Source: Apostichopus japonicus (Eukaryota; Echinodermata; Holothuroidea; Aspidochirotida; Stichopodidae). From it: DNA of 64,000 bases. The stretch is from NCBI RefSeq assembly GCF_037975245.1, contig NC_092572.1, positions 4,069,501-4,133,500 on the forward strand, given 5' to 3'. The notes below the pieces were generated by a model, which was given only the letters and a program-made list of their open reading frames with translations, did not search any database and was not told where the DNA came from. The position numbers and the translations under genes are program-made. How positions within the stretch are numbered: the first letter of the stretch is position 1; the number at the start of each line of letters is the position of its first letter. Below are positions 26,166 through 39,458 of the stretch, one piece after another.

Positions 26166-27018
26166 AAAAACCATTACTGAGGGCAGTGTGATTCCTTGCC
26201 AAACTTTTTGCTCAAAGTTCTACATTAACTATATGACTAATGTAGAGCAAGTGAGTTAAATTTGTCCAAGTATCAAGAGTGAATCACAAAAGATCAGAGA
26301 TTTAACAGCTCTTATATGTAGTAGCACTCAGTTGTGGGCATCAACCATTTCTTACAATGGTAAGGATTTTACAGTACTTATAGAATTTGTATTCCAAAAT
26401 GTTTCAACATCCAAGAAAGAACAGTCTTCCAATGTGAAATCTAGACATGAATATGTGAATAAAAGGACAATTTCTTTTACAAATTTTGAGTTAGCATATG
26501 AGCTCTGCTACCAACCATCCCTTTAATAATTGTTATTAATGAATGAGAGGTCTACAAGACATTGTTTATACACTGTGAAATATTTTCACAACATATTGCC
26601 ATTAAAGCAAAAGTCATCTAGCATTATAAGTCACAGAGAAAATGGCTAATTTTGAGATAAATCGTTGACCACTTGAAGCTTGAAGAATTGAAACTGATAG
26701 GCGAGAATATCGACTCTTTCAAGCAGATTTCATTTCCTGGATGCCAGGTATGTTTGGTTGAAACCTATAGAGCCCCTTCACAACACTAAACTGAAGTTGA
26801 CCAAACTATGTTCACCAAAAGAAAATGATAGTACTGGAGAATTCAAAGATTAATTGTAGCTTTAATTTTGGAGTTATCATGTTTTAAAGGTTTTCAGACT
26901 TTGGCTTAAATGTTGTCTGCAAATGACCTTTGACCTCCACCAATTTCAATAGGGTTCTGTATGAAGTTCAACAACTTGTCATATATACATATATAGGAAT
27001 AACAGAAAAAACTGTTAC
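24567..27018. other. Intergenic stretch right of the 113-bp array
   Basis: Unique-looking AT-rich sequence with the poly(A) duplication at 26.1 kb. There is no supported exon. The longest frames (25244-25501 and 26332-26526) show no recognisable domain. Confidence 0.55.
26068..26215. repeat. Duplicated segment around an about 31-bp poly(A) tract
   Basis: ACTGAGGGCAGTGTGATTCC followed by TTGCCAAAC occurs on both sides of an A-tract at about 26128-26158, about 102 bp apart. This is a small tandem duplication including the A-rich linker, and a shorter A-run precedes the first copy. Confidence 0.75.
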
Positions 27019-27376
27019 TGGCATTGAAGACTCGTCCCAAACCGTGTGTGTCCATCTGAAAAAAGTTAACTTTCCGTTGCTTGCAAATGACGTTTTCTTC
27101 TTGTTGCTACAAAATGCAGACAGTAATGAAACATGATACATTGTTATCTTTTATCTGGACCTGAGATGTCCATTTCTGCTATGTACACTGTGTTGTGGGT
27201 ATTGACCGTAGCTGTATGTACTGACTGTGCACTATAGTGTCTAATTACCGACAGTAGCAAGCTGTGTGTATTTTCTGGGATCGATGGTGGTGTCTAATAC
27301 TTCTGTTACACCTCATTCGAAACTAGGTCAGATTACCGGCATTAGACATTTCTTTGTGTGTAAGTCTTTACACCCT
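27019..27376 (-). mobile_element. piggyBac-like MITE, diverged copy in reverse orientation
   Basis: Reverse-complement homologue of the element at 30715-31056. It begins GGCATTGAAGAC and ends with a decayed CACCC before TTAA (27377-27380), while TTAC (27015-27018) replaces TTAA on the left. Shared internal blocks include GTTAACTTTC, the AATTACCGA block and CGAAACTAGGTCAGATTACC. No gene. Confidence 0.75.
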
Positions 27377-27821
27377 TTAAACAAATGTGCTGCATTTAGA
27401 GAAAGGCTGGATCTCGAGTGAGATACAATAATTAAATTAAGTAAATTTATGATTGGAGGTAAAACAGCCAATGTTTGGTTTTTGCAGAGCTTTCGAGCAA
27501 TACTAGCTCTTCTTTAGTGCATGATCACCGAAAGTGACAAGGAGTAGCAGGAATTGAAACTACTTTATACAGAAGAGTGTTGGCATAACAGTGAAGTCAA
27601 AGCAACTTACTGATTTCTGCTGGATTTAGTGGAAGTTTTGGAAAATCGGATTATTTCTAATCCGCGTCGGATTATTTTAATCCGATTCCGTCGTAATTTC
27701 AATGGAATTGTTTTGGTTTATCTGGGACGGCAGATCGTATCTGATATTTTAAACCGGATAACGCCGTGGTCTTTAGGTTTTTAATTCCCAGAAATGTTTT
27801 TTCCCTTTTCTGGATTTATCT

Positions 27822-27822
<1 letters not shown>

Positions 27823-27889
<67 letters not shown>
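27823..27889. repeat. (AT)n microsatellite
   Basis: About 33 uninterrupted AT dinucleotides between TTATCTAG and TTCCCACAAC. Confidence 0.97.
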
Positions 27890-29572
27890 CCCACAACCCT
27901 CAGGGCATCTGATGTGTAGAGTACATTATTCTGTACAATGTATGAAAGTAACCCTTAGATGCAAAGCCTTCATTGTTATGTTAACTGAATTTAACCATAC
28001 TATCCAAGGTGGCCATAGTAGTAGCAGCACCTGACTAAAAAAACATTGTGTTTTCAAGAAGATTTGATGAACAACTTATTAGTTATTCAAGCCCAACAAT
28101 TTATCCCCTTATATGGTATTTTCCCTAAAAAATCTTCAAAAGATAACTTCAATTGGATATTCACATGTATTTTGTCCAGTGATTAAAGCTAGATATGATA
28201 GGGGAGGAGTATGACTTCTAAAATCAGCCCCCCCACCACCACCAACTCCCCCACCCCTCCCCCCACAGCCTCATATCATCTTGTGGAGTTGAGTATATGA
28301 ACACGATATCCTTACGTTTCGCACAGCCAAGGACAATAACAATTTAGAATTTAAAATTTTGGCCAACTTCATATGCCACCATCAATTTATTCTTTTTGAT
28401 TGTATGTTACATCTATGTGTGTAAAGTTTCCAGACAAACAAATTTCTTTCAACCCTATTCGCCAACGTTCTGGTTGTTCTGGTCCGAAGTCTAACCGAAC
28501 CTATCCGAACAATAAAGTTCATCTCTATGTCGAGTAGAATAATCTCGAATTACCTCGTTTTCATGGTTACGTTGACTTTGTTTCTTCGACCTCAATTAAT
28601 TAATGAGTGCTCTTTGGAACTATCTTATCAAGAAGCAAATACATCTAAGTGACTTTTAACTTGCTACACTTTAAAGGTGTGTTTCAGAATGCAATTATTC
28701 TCCCTTTTTATTTTCTCATCGTCGAAACATTCAAACCTCTTTTTTTGGTAAGAAAACTTAAACTAACGTATAAACCAGAGTATCAAGTATCATCATTAAA
28801 GCCATATTGAGTCTTCGGTTTGATATCATATCAATAGCGAATTTGGAATCAAGTAAATCACTACATATGGACTTTGTTACATTTAAGGTGGAAGGCAGGA
28901 ATGCACCTTTAAGTTGTACATTGACTGTCGTAATCTCCATAACATCTACCTTTATGACTAAAACAAGATCTGAGAATAGTTTGATAGTTGGAGGAGGTTA
29001 AAGGTTTAAAATTTCAGAGTTCAAAGTCAATAAAGTTTTATCCATTGTTTCTGCAACTTCTGGTCCCAATTAAGTTTAGATTCCAATCAAACTCACGTAG
29101 CAGATGTCATTTATCTTAATACACATGATCTCATTTTGCTCTTTATCTCTTAGAAGATGAATAACTATGTCTACATGCATTTTTTGCTCTTTACACAGAG
29201 CTCTGTCTTGATCCAGGATTATTTTGATCCAGTCTTTACGCTACAAATGTGTTTCTTGTTTCAACTTTGATTACCTTCCTGACACTTGATTCCGATCTGA
29301 TCCGTGTAACAGATGCCATGTCTCTAATACACATGATCCCAATCTGGCCGTCAACTAATGTGACCATCAAAATATCGCATGCATTTGCTATGCACTTCAC
29401 ACACAAGTATGTATGTATGTATTTTAGATCCTCCTGCAAGCAGGAACTCGGGAAGAAGCCATCATTGACTTATCTAAGCCGCAAGCTGACCGAAGTCAGT
29501 CTCTTAGATTCGTATAACGTCCATGATTATGAATTGTCAACAACTCTGTAACTGGACGACATACAATAATCT

Positions 29573-29640
29573 TGGAGTGACTCGAACTCGGGACCTTATG
29601 ATTGAAAGGTACTGACGTTAACCACTGAGCTAACACTCCT
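29573..29640 (-). other. tRNA-like sequence (tRNA pseudogene or SINE head)
   Basis: On the minus strand, AGGAGTGTTAGCTCAGTGG and GAGTTCGAGTCACTCC give a 6-of-7 acceptor stem and good A and B boxes. The anticodon arm pairs as ACCTT/AAGGT but with an 8-base loop, and the D stem is poor. It is therefore probably not a working tRNA gene, and the isotype is undecidable. Confidence 0.55.
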
Positions 29641-30714
29641 AAAAGTCAGTTTCACAAGTCTCAAGTCACTTTCGAATCTGGGATGACTTTCGATCCAGTC
29701 TTTACACGACAAATTTGATCCAGATCTCAACGGCATACATCAAGCCCAGTCGGATCCAGTTCAAACTTGCAAACTGTATGATACACTTGACATTTGAAGT
29801 ATCAGTTTCGAGATCGACTCTGAGCTCTGTTGTTTGATATGGATCTCTAGAACTGTAAACAATGCTGTAATAAACTTGAATAAATAACTGTGTCACCCTT
29901 CGACTTAGTTTGATGTTTAACTTTCAATATCACTACCTTGCCCTTTGTAAAGCTTTACATGATCCTGATATTGGTTTAAGGTGGATGAGCAGTATGAATG
30001 CAATATCAGCTGACTGTGTTTATTTTAAGCCCTACTGTAATGTTTACTTCAGACCCACATAATGGATACTTCAAAACAGGGGGGAGGGGGAGATTCTTCT
30101 AACACAGTATTGGAATTTTTACATCTTACAACTGCACAAGCAGCACATTGAAAAAACGATATATCAATTTAACAATTCGGAAAAGAAGTGGTCAAAATAC
30201 TGGAAGTTATTTCTGAGAATCATTTAACATAATGTAAAAGGAACTACTTTTATCTAGCGCATGTACATTACAGAATGCTTCATGCAATATTACTAACCAC
30301 AGAGAATGTAAACATACTGAAACATGATCTTACTGTAGCTTGAGTCTACCAAGATGTTATTGTTTTTCCATTGTCTATGAACTAACAGACACGGCACAGA
30401 CTAATGGCCAGTTTACATACTACCTGTTCCTGAGTTAAATTTGCTGTGATACTCAAAATTGTGACGTGCCAAGCAGGAAAGCCGTCATATCACCACCTAC
30501 GCTAAACTTCCTGTCGTGGTGCGATACATATCCGCTGATGGTAAGATCAATAACCTGTTCAGAGACCGACGTTTAAGGGTCCTATTGTTTCCTAAGTTCA
30601 TGCTCAATTCATATCTGCATTTGAGTCGTCTGTAAAACTAATACGTGCAGGTTGCAAGCTCAGGGAATCTACACAAGTTTGTAAACATCAGTGATGTCTA
30701 ATCAGGGTATTTAA

Positions 30715-31056
30715 AGGCATTGAAGACTCACGCAAAAAGAAACGTCTTATGCCGGTAATCTGACCTAGTTTCGAATGAGGTGTAACAGAAGTATGAGTCA
30801 CCACCATCGATCCCAGAAAATACACACAGCTTGCTACCATCGGTAATTAGACACTAGTGTACAGTCAGTACATACAGCTGCGGTCAATACCCACAGCACA
30901 GTGTACAAACAGTACAGCGATGGACATCTCAGGTCCAGATAAAGATAACAAGGTATCACGTTTCATTACTGTACTGTACAAAACGTCACTTGCAAGCAAC
31001 AGAAAGTTAACTTTTTCAGATGGCCGCACGCAGTTTGGGGCGTGTCTTCAATGCCT
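30715..31056 (+). mobile_element. piggyBac-like MITE (342 bp) with TTAA target sites
   Basis: AGGCATTGAAGAC and GTCTTCAATGCCT are perfect 13-bp inverted repeats, immediately flanked by TTAA at 30711-30714 and 31057-31060. TTAA duplication is the signature of piggyBac-type transposition. It is non-coding and forms an inverted pair with 27019-27376. Confidence 0.82.
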
Positions 31057-31060
31057 TTAA

Positions 31061-34000
31061 GCAATGCTGTCTTTGGGAAGGCTTTCTGAAAGTATTAATC
31101 ATACTTCCATGTAATGCTTTACCTTTATCACCCCCTCCCTCCTCCCCCTCCCCCCTGTGTTTGGGGAGGCTGGGAAATGTACATTTTGAATGATGAGTGA
31201 GGTAATGTGGTGAGAGGGAGTGTCCATTCTAGCAGTGTCCATTCTCATATAAAGTACATCTCTGCAGAACTTCTATTTATACATAATTAGCCAATTGTCT
31301 TTAACATATACTTGTGTTTTAAGAGTCTCTTTTGTTGTTAAAACTATAGTTATATCTGGATCTTAAATGTCGATAGAAGCATTTAATGACACACGATGCA
31401 CACACCAGAATGAAGTTACAGCTGAGAATCTCTAGAGGTAAAGATATGACTTGACGGGAGATAGAAATTACAATGAAAAGAGCACCTGTAACCATCATAC
31501 AAATAGTATGGTTCTCTTATTCACATGATCACTGTTAGGTAAAATAACTGATAGGTCATTGATATAGCACCAGGCAGTGTTAATAACAACTAAACAGAAA
31601 TAACCAGTAGATCTAAGAAGAATAAAACTGAGAGGCTAATATACATAGCCAAACAGCTTATGAGTATATTCATCACAGGACATGTACATTTATTACACAA
31701 TATGTTGCTCTGTTTACAAATCCAGTCAAAGTATTCTCCTCATATTAGATCATGCACTTAACTGTCAGCCTAAGTCAGTTGCCTAACACAGTCAATGGTC
31801 TAAAACACAATTGGGGGAGCAAATTGCAGCATTGCACTTGTGTGTTGTTTTCAATACGTACCGTATAAATGTGATCAGCAGAAGCCCATAATATTGGAGC
31901 TAAGTTTCCATCAAGTAATGAATCAAGTGAAGCAATTAACTTGGCCTATTAAAATGTCAAAAGGAACAACATAAAACTGGATATTTTATGATAGTATATA
32001 TTTCACATCCTTAAAGTGTTACTGACCTTCGTTTAGATACAATATTTCAATGTGGTATGCAAGCTCAATTTTATACTCACTTGTTGCTGTAAAATTATCA
32101 ATACATATAGTGTAAAAATGGCAAATCTTGGTGATAAACAGGGGAATTAAACGACAGTGATGAAGTTTTTACACATTTGCCCAAGTTGCAAGAGGACGGT
32201 GATGTTTTACAAAACCCTATTAATGTGACCTGCCAGACGCCCATCATGATTGGAAAAATGTTTACATCCAACTATAAAATCAAATGAGATGTTTAATTGA
32301 CTAAATATCTAAACGAAACAACACCAAACTTTGTAGATTTTGTATAGAGGGCCTTCTCGTGAAAGTCTATTTCAATATCCTTACAGTGTTACCGACCACA
32401 TGTAGGATACAAAATTTCACTGTGGTTCGTCCACATGGTCAATTTTATGCCTGTAAAACTATCAAATTGGCATAAAATGGCCAATCTTGATACAAAGATT
32501 GAGAGAGACAACAGTGTCAACCCTTCACAAAGGTCGACAAGTTATTCACAAGAAAATGGAATGTTCAGCAGTATTTCAATTAATTAGGACATGTACACCT
32601 TGAGAACCAAGGCAAAGACCTATGACAAATAATACAAAAAAACTTGCAAAGAGCAAGGATGGTTTTGAACCAGAATAAGATTCAAACCAGTGGCAGCAAG
32701 TTATTTTATATCTCAGTTTTTTCATACACAGCTGGCATTTGTTTGATTCAGTTTAAGTTGAATGAACACCAGTGGTATTATATACTTTAGTATCTTGACC
32801 CACTATAAACCAATTTAAATGGGTTTTCAGACTGTTAAACATGCCATTACAAACTGGAAAAGCATGACAACATTTTTGATGTGTGGGAATAATCAGAAAA
32901 ACAGGAAAGGGACCTCATCAACAAGTCTCGCTCTCCACAAAACTTTACAACCGATGCCAATTACAGACTTCCTCATTGTACAGAATACAGGAAGACCAGA
33001 ACTCTAAGTGTTTCGATTACTGCCAATCAGATAGTGTTTTGGAAATGACTGCAGAGATTACCGTGATGCATATTCATGAGGGCAAGTTCACCAGAAGTAC
33101 AATAGCTCAATCGCATAGATTATAATAATATTTTTTACGTCGTTGGAGGTGATCTTGCGATGATTTTTGTTTACTCGTGATATCTCTGTATTTATGGAAG
33201 GAAATATACATTTATGATTGTTTGTCCGGGTCAGTTGGTGTTAATGTTGTAGGAGGTTGCGAAGCATTTCAACATTTGAATAAGCAAACCTTTAGATACT
33301 TTTAGATCATGGTCACACGATTTATATAGATTAGGGGGGCCAATTGGGTAACGAGACATTTAAAGCTAGAGCGGTGATATTTAAGAAAGCTCATCGGTTG
33401 TTGTCTTGAGTAATGTGGTGTTCAGAGTTTGTGTAGCAATTCTGAATTTGGTCTCATAGCTCCTGTTTACAAAGCAGCTATGCATCTATGTGGTTGTGCA
33501 GCAACTCCACCATTTTACACAGGAGTTTACAAGGCGATACCGGCTAAGTTTCTTTCTTTGCCATGGTACAACCAGAATTTCCTTTAAAACAGCTGTCTAC
33601 AACTGATAACTTTGGTCTTAATTGCTTCCGGTAATTTTAGGGTTATTCACTCAAAGTATCAATTGATCGAGCTGAGACGCTCTTGCTAAATAGTTTCATA
33701 AATCTTCATAATTTGATATCTAGGGAACTTTACTACAGTAGTACAAAATACAAGCTCTATTTGTTTTAATTTGAAAAGTATAAAACAGTACTATCAAAAA
33801 TAATCACTGGAAGATCAATGGAAAAAAGCTGTATTAAAGTTGCATTGCATTAAACAGCAAATTTTTATGTCCATACAGACCAAGCGTGAAACCAAGTAAG
33901 ATACAGGGTCTCATCTCGTCAAACAGACTTCATTTGGTCCCTGAGGATGTATATATGCCAGTAGCAGCACTGAGCGCTCAATAGGGCCCATGTCACACCC

Positions 34001-34135
34001 ACACTGTACCATGATATATTTGCAAAGCAAAAATAAACAGCAGAACAAGAGCACAACTACGCATGAAGGGTAAACTTGTGGCTGTATAATAACACATAGA
34101 ACAGGGTCTGACTGCACTAAAGTTTTACAGTTTTA
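31061..34135. other. Intergenic stretch without recognised features
   Basis: A diverged internal duplication links about 31985-32170 with 32345-32530 (TTCAATATCCTTACAGTGTT-like and AAAATGGC.AATCTTG-like blocks). Otherwise I see nothing gene-like. Confidence 0.5.
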
Positions 34136-34215
34136 CAGTGGTTGTGCTCTGTACTTTCAGAGCTAGAGGTATTTTGGCACCTGGGTTCGATCCCCGGTGC
34201 CGGCAGCTTGCTTTT
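34136..34215 (+). mobile_element. tRNA-derived SINE head, copy 1
   Basis: Contains CAGTGGTTGTGCTCTGTA and GGGTTCGATCCCCGG, the A-box 3' part and the B-box of a tRNA-like pol III promoter. It shares the GAGGTATTTTGGC block with copy 2 about 155 bp downstream. The 5' end looks truncated. Confidence 0.65.
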
Positions 34216-34290
34216 GCCGCCTTCTTATACGGTCACTTGCTTTCATTAGGGACTTTAAGTATTAGAAACGAGCATTATATATCAACAGCT

Positions 34291-34368
34291 GCCGTGGCGC
34301 AGTGGTTGTGCTCTGTAGCTGAAGAGCGAGAGGTATTTTGGCCCCTGGGTTCGATCCCCGGTGACTGT
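34291..34368 (+). mobile_element. tRNA-derived SINE head, copy 2
   Basis: GCCGTGGCGCAGTGG is an A-box-like start and GGGTTCGATCCCCGG an intact B-box, separated by a spacing near that of a tRNA. It does not fold as a functional tRNA, so I call it a SINE head. The tail runs into unique-looking sequence. Confidence 0.7.
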
Positions 34369-35495
34369 AAACCAACAGCAAGGCTCTGGGAGAATGGCCC
34401 CACCAGCTTGTGGCAACCTTCATTTTCACGGGCCCTGATAGAGCCAGTTGACCAGTGCTAGGTTTATAAGAGTGCTTAATTTATGCATGGTACATTAACA
34501 AGCGCTCTCTAACAGAAACAGTCTGCAATATTTTTGTTTTGTCCAAACTCTCCGCCCCATAACAGGAACCATTAATTATAAATCGTAACCAATTAATTTC
34601 ACAACGAGGTCAAAGCTTAGACTCAAACCCTGGCTAGCAGCCAGGTAACTTATTTTTAATTGTAATTATCTATCACTCCATGGGTACTGGGAAAGTTGAT
34701 CGATATGAACAGTTCTTTGAGAGGACGTTCCTGGTATTTACCCTCAACAGGATACATTGATAAAGTAACCAATCAAGGCTGAATTAAGCAGGCGTACATC
34801 CAGGGCGAAGGAAGTCCCCGTAAAACTAAAAACGTAGAACTTTATTAGCACAACCCAACGTTGAGACCTAGCACAACCTAACGTTGAGACCTACTGCATG
34901 GTTTAAAGATGCCTCAGAATTGAACCATGTGACTTGTAAAATTGTATTTTCTTAGGGAGGGGGTTCCTTCTGATCCCTCCTCCCACTGCATGGCCCATTT
35001 CTACTACCCCAGGGCCACATCTTCTCCTCCCTGGGTCAAATCCTAATAGGATGATTTAATTAATAATAACCAATCAAAACATGCTACTGCTCTAAACATT
35101 TTTATCTCACTGCAACAGATCTGATTAACTTTCTGTCAGTAAAGTCCAACTGATTTGGTCATGTGAAAGTTGATGGGCAAGTGGTTTTTTGATGGAGGTA
35201 CCTGGAACCTATCCTAACAGGATATACTCATTAAGGTTAACTATTAAATCAACGTTCAGTAAGGTCACAAATATTGTTACGTGTGTAAGGATCCGATGAA
35301 GTTTTGCAATTCAAAGATCACATGGTTTAGACATTTCCACAAGATCAGAGGGTGGGTGGGGCTCAAATACCTTCTTAGAAAAGATAAAGATGCAACCAAG
35401 GTCATCCAAGGTCAACCAAGGGACTAGCTGCTTTCATATTCATATCTTCCTATGGGGTGTTCTGTTTGTTGTTGTTATTGTTTACTATAGCTAAC

Positions 35496-35532
35496 AGAAC
35501 AATGGACTCTTTATTACTGAATCCATTGTTCT
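35496..35532. other. Perfect 11-bp inverted repeat (hairpin)
   Basis: AGAACAATGGA and TCCATTGTTCT flank a 15-bp AT-rich loop. A related AACAATG...CCATTGTT pair follows at about 35819-35851, suggesting a repeat family rather than a gene-linked element. Confidence 0.6.
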
Positions 35533-36439
35533 CTTAATAATAACGAGCAATTATATATCCATAAGATGAGGATGTAATCTCTGTTCATGCCAATGGTAAT
35601 TTTCGCTTTCCACGAGGGAGTACAATCATAATTGTTGTTCCGTAAAATATAATTTATAAGAAAAACATAAGATGAAGCTCTAGCTATGGAAAGTGCTTCC
35701 TAAACCTAGAAAAAGTGTCGATAATTATGTATTCTGTGTGCCAACTAATTGGTTAAAAATGCTTCTTTATTAACGTCACAACTCGGCAGGGGAGATGTGA
35801 TTGTTTGTTAGTAGCCTTGAACAATGCCCTATTGTTATGAAACCATTGTTTTCTTCACAATAATGATCAGCCATCTATTCAAGCACAAGCATAATGCTTG
35901 CCAAGAGGGATTTATTTCATTCAAATCATGAGAGACATGAAATTTTGGAAGCAAGTTTTAGGATTTCCTTTCAAATAATCCAGCAGTTTTTTCCCCCGTA
36001 CTATGTGAAGAATTTCTGGAAAAACAAAACAAAATTTTTTGGGTGGCATTTTACCACAGAGGACAATTTTGTCTTGTGAGCTAAATTAGGAACCTAAAAT
36101 TGTATATTTAATAAAAAAAATGGCCAGTCAAAAGTTACAATTAATTGTTTGTTTTAGAAACTCATAAATTTAAGTCAGTATATTTTTGCAAATTTTCAAC
36201 AACATGACCGAATTATGTTCATCCATAATAACGATTAAATTTTATTAATGTGAAACCCAAATTTGGAAATTGATTCCGAAAACAAACTAAGACATGTTTG
36301 TAATAATAAATTTGGGTCATCAAAAATACTTCAATTAACAAGTTAAAGTGTTGATGTTAATTATCAGGGTAGCACTTCAAACTAGTTAGTTTTTGTTCGA
36401 AAATCGTTATTGCAACCGCTTCTAGAAGTTAAAACCGTT

Positions 36440-37050
36440 AGAAACTGTAGTCAGCTAGGGCCATATTACAGTATTGGTGTAAAAGATTCTTTTTTCTTTG
36501 ATTATGCAAATGACATGCAAATGAAGTATTCAATGGCATGCATAGCTTGTTATTACGATTCAACAATAATGATTCCTTGTTACTAAAGATTGTTATAATA
36601 ATCTATGTTTATCCACGGTAATTATTAGTTAATTTTGAAATTGATCCCGATACAAACTGAGCCATGTCATAATAAACTTGGTCATCAAACTTACTTCATA
36701 AAACTAGGAAAAATGTTGAAGATCGTTCTTAGGATAGCACTTTTATTATGCTAATGAAATGCCTTTTATTATGCAAATGACATTCAAATGAAGTATTCAG
36801 TCGCATGCGTAGCTTGTTATTATGATTCAACAATCTTTGTTACTATAGAGATTGTATTACAATAGAGTTTCTCTTTTGCTGGTATTAACAGCAGGGAGTC
36901 ATAATATTTAGTTCTTCTCCTATATAGGTCTTGAGTTACGTTGACCTTTATATGTACCTCAGTTTTCTTTTAGACGGGTCTTACATTTGATATCAGAAAA
37001 TCAAGAAGTCTGTTTTATAAGGCCAATGGAAACTATATATTTAGAGGCAT
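36440..37050. repeat. Dispersed repeat with ATGCAAAT motifs (two tandem-like copies)
   Basis: TGTAAAAGATTCTTT, ATGCAAATGACATGCAAATG, AGTATTCA and GCATGCATAGCTTGTTATTA near 36480-36600 recur at about 36760-36850. The part continuing to 37050 (GCAGGGAGTCATAATATTTA, TATAGGTCTTG, TTTGATATCAG) is shared with 49725-50020. No coding potential. Confidence 0.6.
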
Positions 37051-38204
37051 ATGTATTTGCAATGTGTTCGTTCTTAAGGTAGATTGAACCCATAAACAGA
37101 GGTTAACTTAGTGGGGGATGCTTATATTCCATCGAAAAAACAAAATGTACTTATTTATTTGATGGTGAGTGACTGTTCATGTTTTAGAAGATGTATCACA
37201 TCCAGACTGAAGCCGATTTATTTGCTATTGGAAACAGATTTTTGATTATTTGAAGCGTTTTCTTGAGACTAGAGAGCTGTGTTCTATAACTTACGTGATT
37301 ACATGGAAGAAATCTTAAAGGTACTTAAGAGAAAAAGAAAAAAACTGCTGGAACAAAAACCTGATAATAACACATTGTCTACGATTTCTAGATTATTTTA
37401 AAGACAAAATTGGCCACTTGTGTTTAATTATGAAGTCTCTGGGGAAAATTGGAAAAAAATATGTTGATTAAAAATAGGCCACTGATGTTACACAAAAGCC
37501 CATTGTCATTTTGATGATAATGACCAAAATAACTCACACAAATAAATAGAAAGGTTTCTAGTTTTCAGCAGCTGTTGTTCAGTTGTACAGCCAAAGGATA
37601 CATCCATATCTAAATTAAAAGTCAGGGACACATGCAATTTCATAACAACAACAGAAACTAATTGCTCCAATTGAAATTTTAATGAATTTAAAACTGGGAG
37701 TTTAATTAAGTAATTAATTCATAATTTTGCCCCCTAGATTTGCTAAATGTTGATAAATGTAAAAGACCGACCCCTATTCAACATATTTTCATTAATGTGG
37801 ACCAAACCTAAAAATTTCAGATTCTTGTTCAAGTTAAATCAAATCAATAACTTTTGAAACTTATGACGCACAAACCAAGCAGCATTTGAAACACCAAAAA
37901 ATGTCACAAAAAAAGGATCGGAAATTTACGAAATGAGGTCGACGTATGTACATCTTAATCAGGTGACAGAAACAAACAAGCATGTTGATGGATGCTTCTA
38001 TTACAGGCTCATTCATATCATTACTTTGAAGTCAATAATGACTATCGATGTACCAACCAGGCAAAGAAATTTTGATGAAGAACATGTTGGCAAGAACATG
38101 TCAAAAATATTCAAACTACTCCTAACATCCTCTACATTCCAAGCTCAACTCTCTGTGCAGTAAAAAAAATTATAATTTGAGAAATCCAAATATCACGCCA
38201 TGTT

Positions 38205-38565
38205 TTAGAATGATACTCTTTATGAACTCGTTTATTTACAGAGCAGCCCTTTTTGTACAAAACTGCTCCTTAGATCCTTCATTGTAGCTTTTTGATGATG
38301 TTTTAGAATTTTTACTCTCTAAGAACTTGTTTTATTTACAGAGCAGCCCCTTTTTTTAAACTGGTAAAGACAGCTTCTAAGATCCTTTTTTGTAGCTTTT
38401 TGATAATTTTGATAACTTTTGTAACGCTTTTCATTGTTCATTATTATCTTAATCTCATAAACTTTTGCATGTCTTAACCTGTATTTTTGATGTTCTGTAT
38501 ATTGTTCTATTTTTATCCTATTTTTATGTTTCTCTGTAAATTTATGCAGGAATAAAGAAATGAAA
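38205..38565. repeat. Tandem duplication and A-tailed segment resembling a retroelement 3' end
   Basis: TGTTTTAGAAT, TTTATTTACAGAGCAGCC and TTGTAGCTTTTTGAT occur twice about 105 bp apart. The segment ends in GCAGGAATAAAGAAATG and an A-run at about 38563-38573. The AATAAA plus A-tail suggests a reverse-transcribed insertion, but there is no coding remnant. Confidence 0.45.
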
Positions 38566-39458
38566 AAAAAAAATGACCTGATCCAGTGACGCCAGGATTA
38601 CAAATCCTGTGGTCTAGTGAGTTATCTAAGCTGTAGTTGGTGGTAGTCCCTTTCTAACTATAAATCTTTGCTAAGAGGAGTCAGTCAGAAACCACAGTAA
38701 AATGCACACATACACACACTCAGAAACATTGACAAGCCAAAGCACCCATTTCTAATATCCCAGTCCATTTTTCGTTGTTGATTGACTGACTGAGTTACAT
38801 AGTCAGGAAGGCCTATAAATTGAGTTCTTTTGTATATTTCATGATACCACATTACCAACGTGAGCTGTAATGTTAGAACAACTGGCTGGTAGGCTTTAGG
38901 GTGCATCCGTTTTAATTTTAGTTTGAGTGCCACCGCAGAGGTTCATAGCCGACACAGTTACAAGATGACTGGGTTAACATGTACAGCTTGGTGTAACTGT
39001 TAAAGACAACTACGTGTTTCATGAAATCAACATACAATGTATATACTGTGTGGTGCTGTAGGCCATTAGGGAATGAAATTAAGTCTACACATTCAGTGTA
39101 TAAACAAGGCTGACTAAATATCTCCTAATTCAATAATATACGTAAGAAACCATCTATTAAACTGTATCTTAGATCTGAAATAGTGATATTATTCTCCCTT
39201 AACATTCAATAGTAAATAGTCGTGGGCATTGTGGTGGGTGAAACTGAGCTTCGCATAAGCCTACACAAAGGCATTTGTTTGTATTATCAGAGCAAGGTGG
39301 TCTATGGAAAGAATTATTCTGACTGACGTAATGACTAACAGGAAGAATGACTGACTCACAGACAGAAAGAATGATTTCAGACTGACGGATCAAATGACTG
39401 AAAGACTGTCTGACAGAATAATGATGGACTAACTGAACTATTGTTTGACTGTCCAACT

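Larger units (their letters stand above)
27381..30710. other. Stretch between the inverted piggyBac-like MITEs
   Basis: Holds the (AT)n tract at 27.8 kb, a C-rich run at 28.23 kb and the tRNA-like sequence at 29.6 kb. GATCCAGTCTTTAC recurs at about 29225 and 29693. No gene is supported. Confidence 0.55.
34369..39458. other. Intergenic stretch with scattered old repeats
   Basis: Contains a 26-bp direct duplication at 34846-34895 (GCACAACC.AACGTTGAGACCT), the hairpin at 35.5 kb, the ATGCAAAT repeat at 36.4-37.05 kb and the A-tailed segment at 38.2-38.57 kb. No gene is supported. Confidence 0.5.

Noticed and set aside
29573-29640. Functional tRNA gene
   Set aside because: The acceptor stem and boxes are good, but the D stem and the 8-base anticodon loop are wrong. 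A SINE head or pseudogene is more likely.
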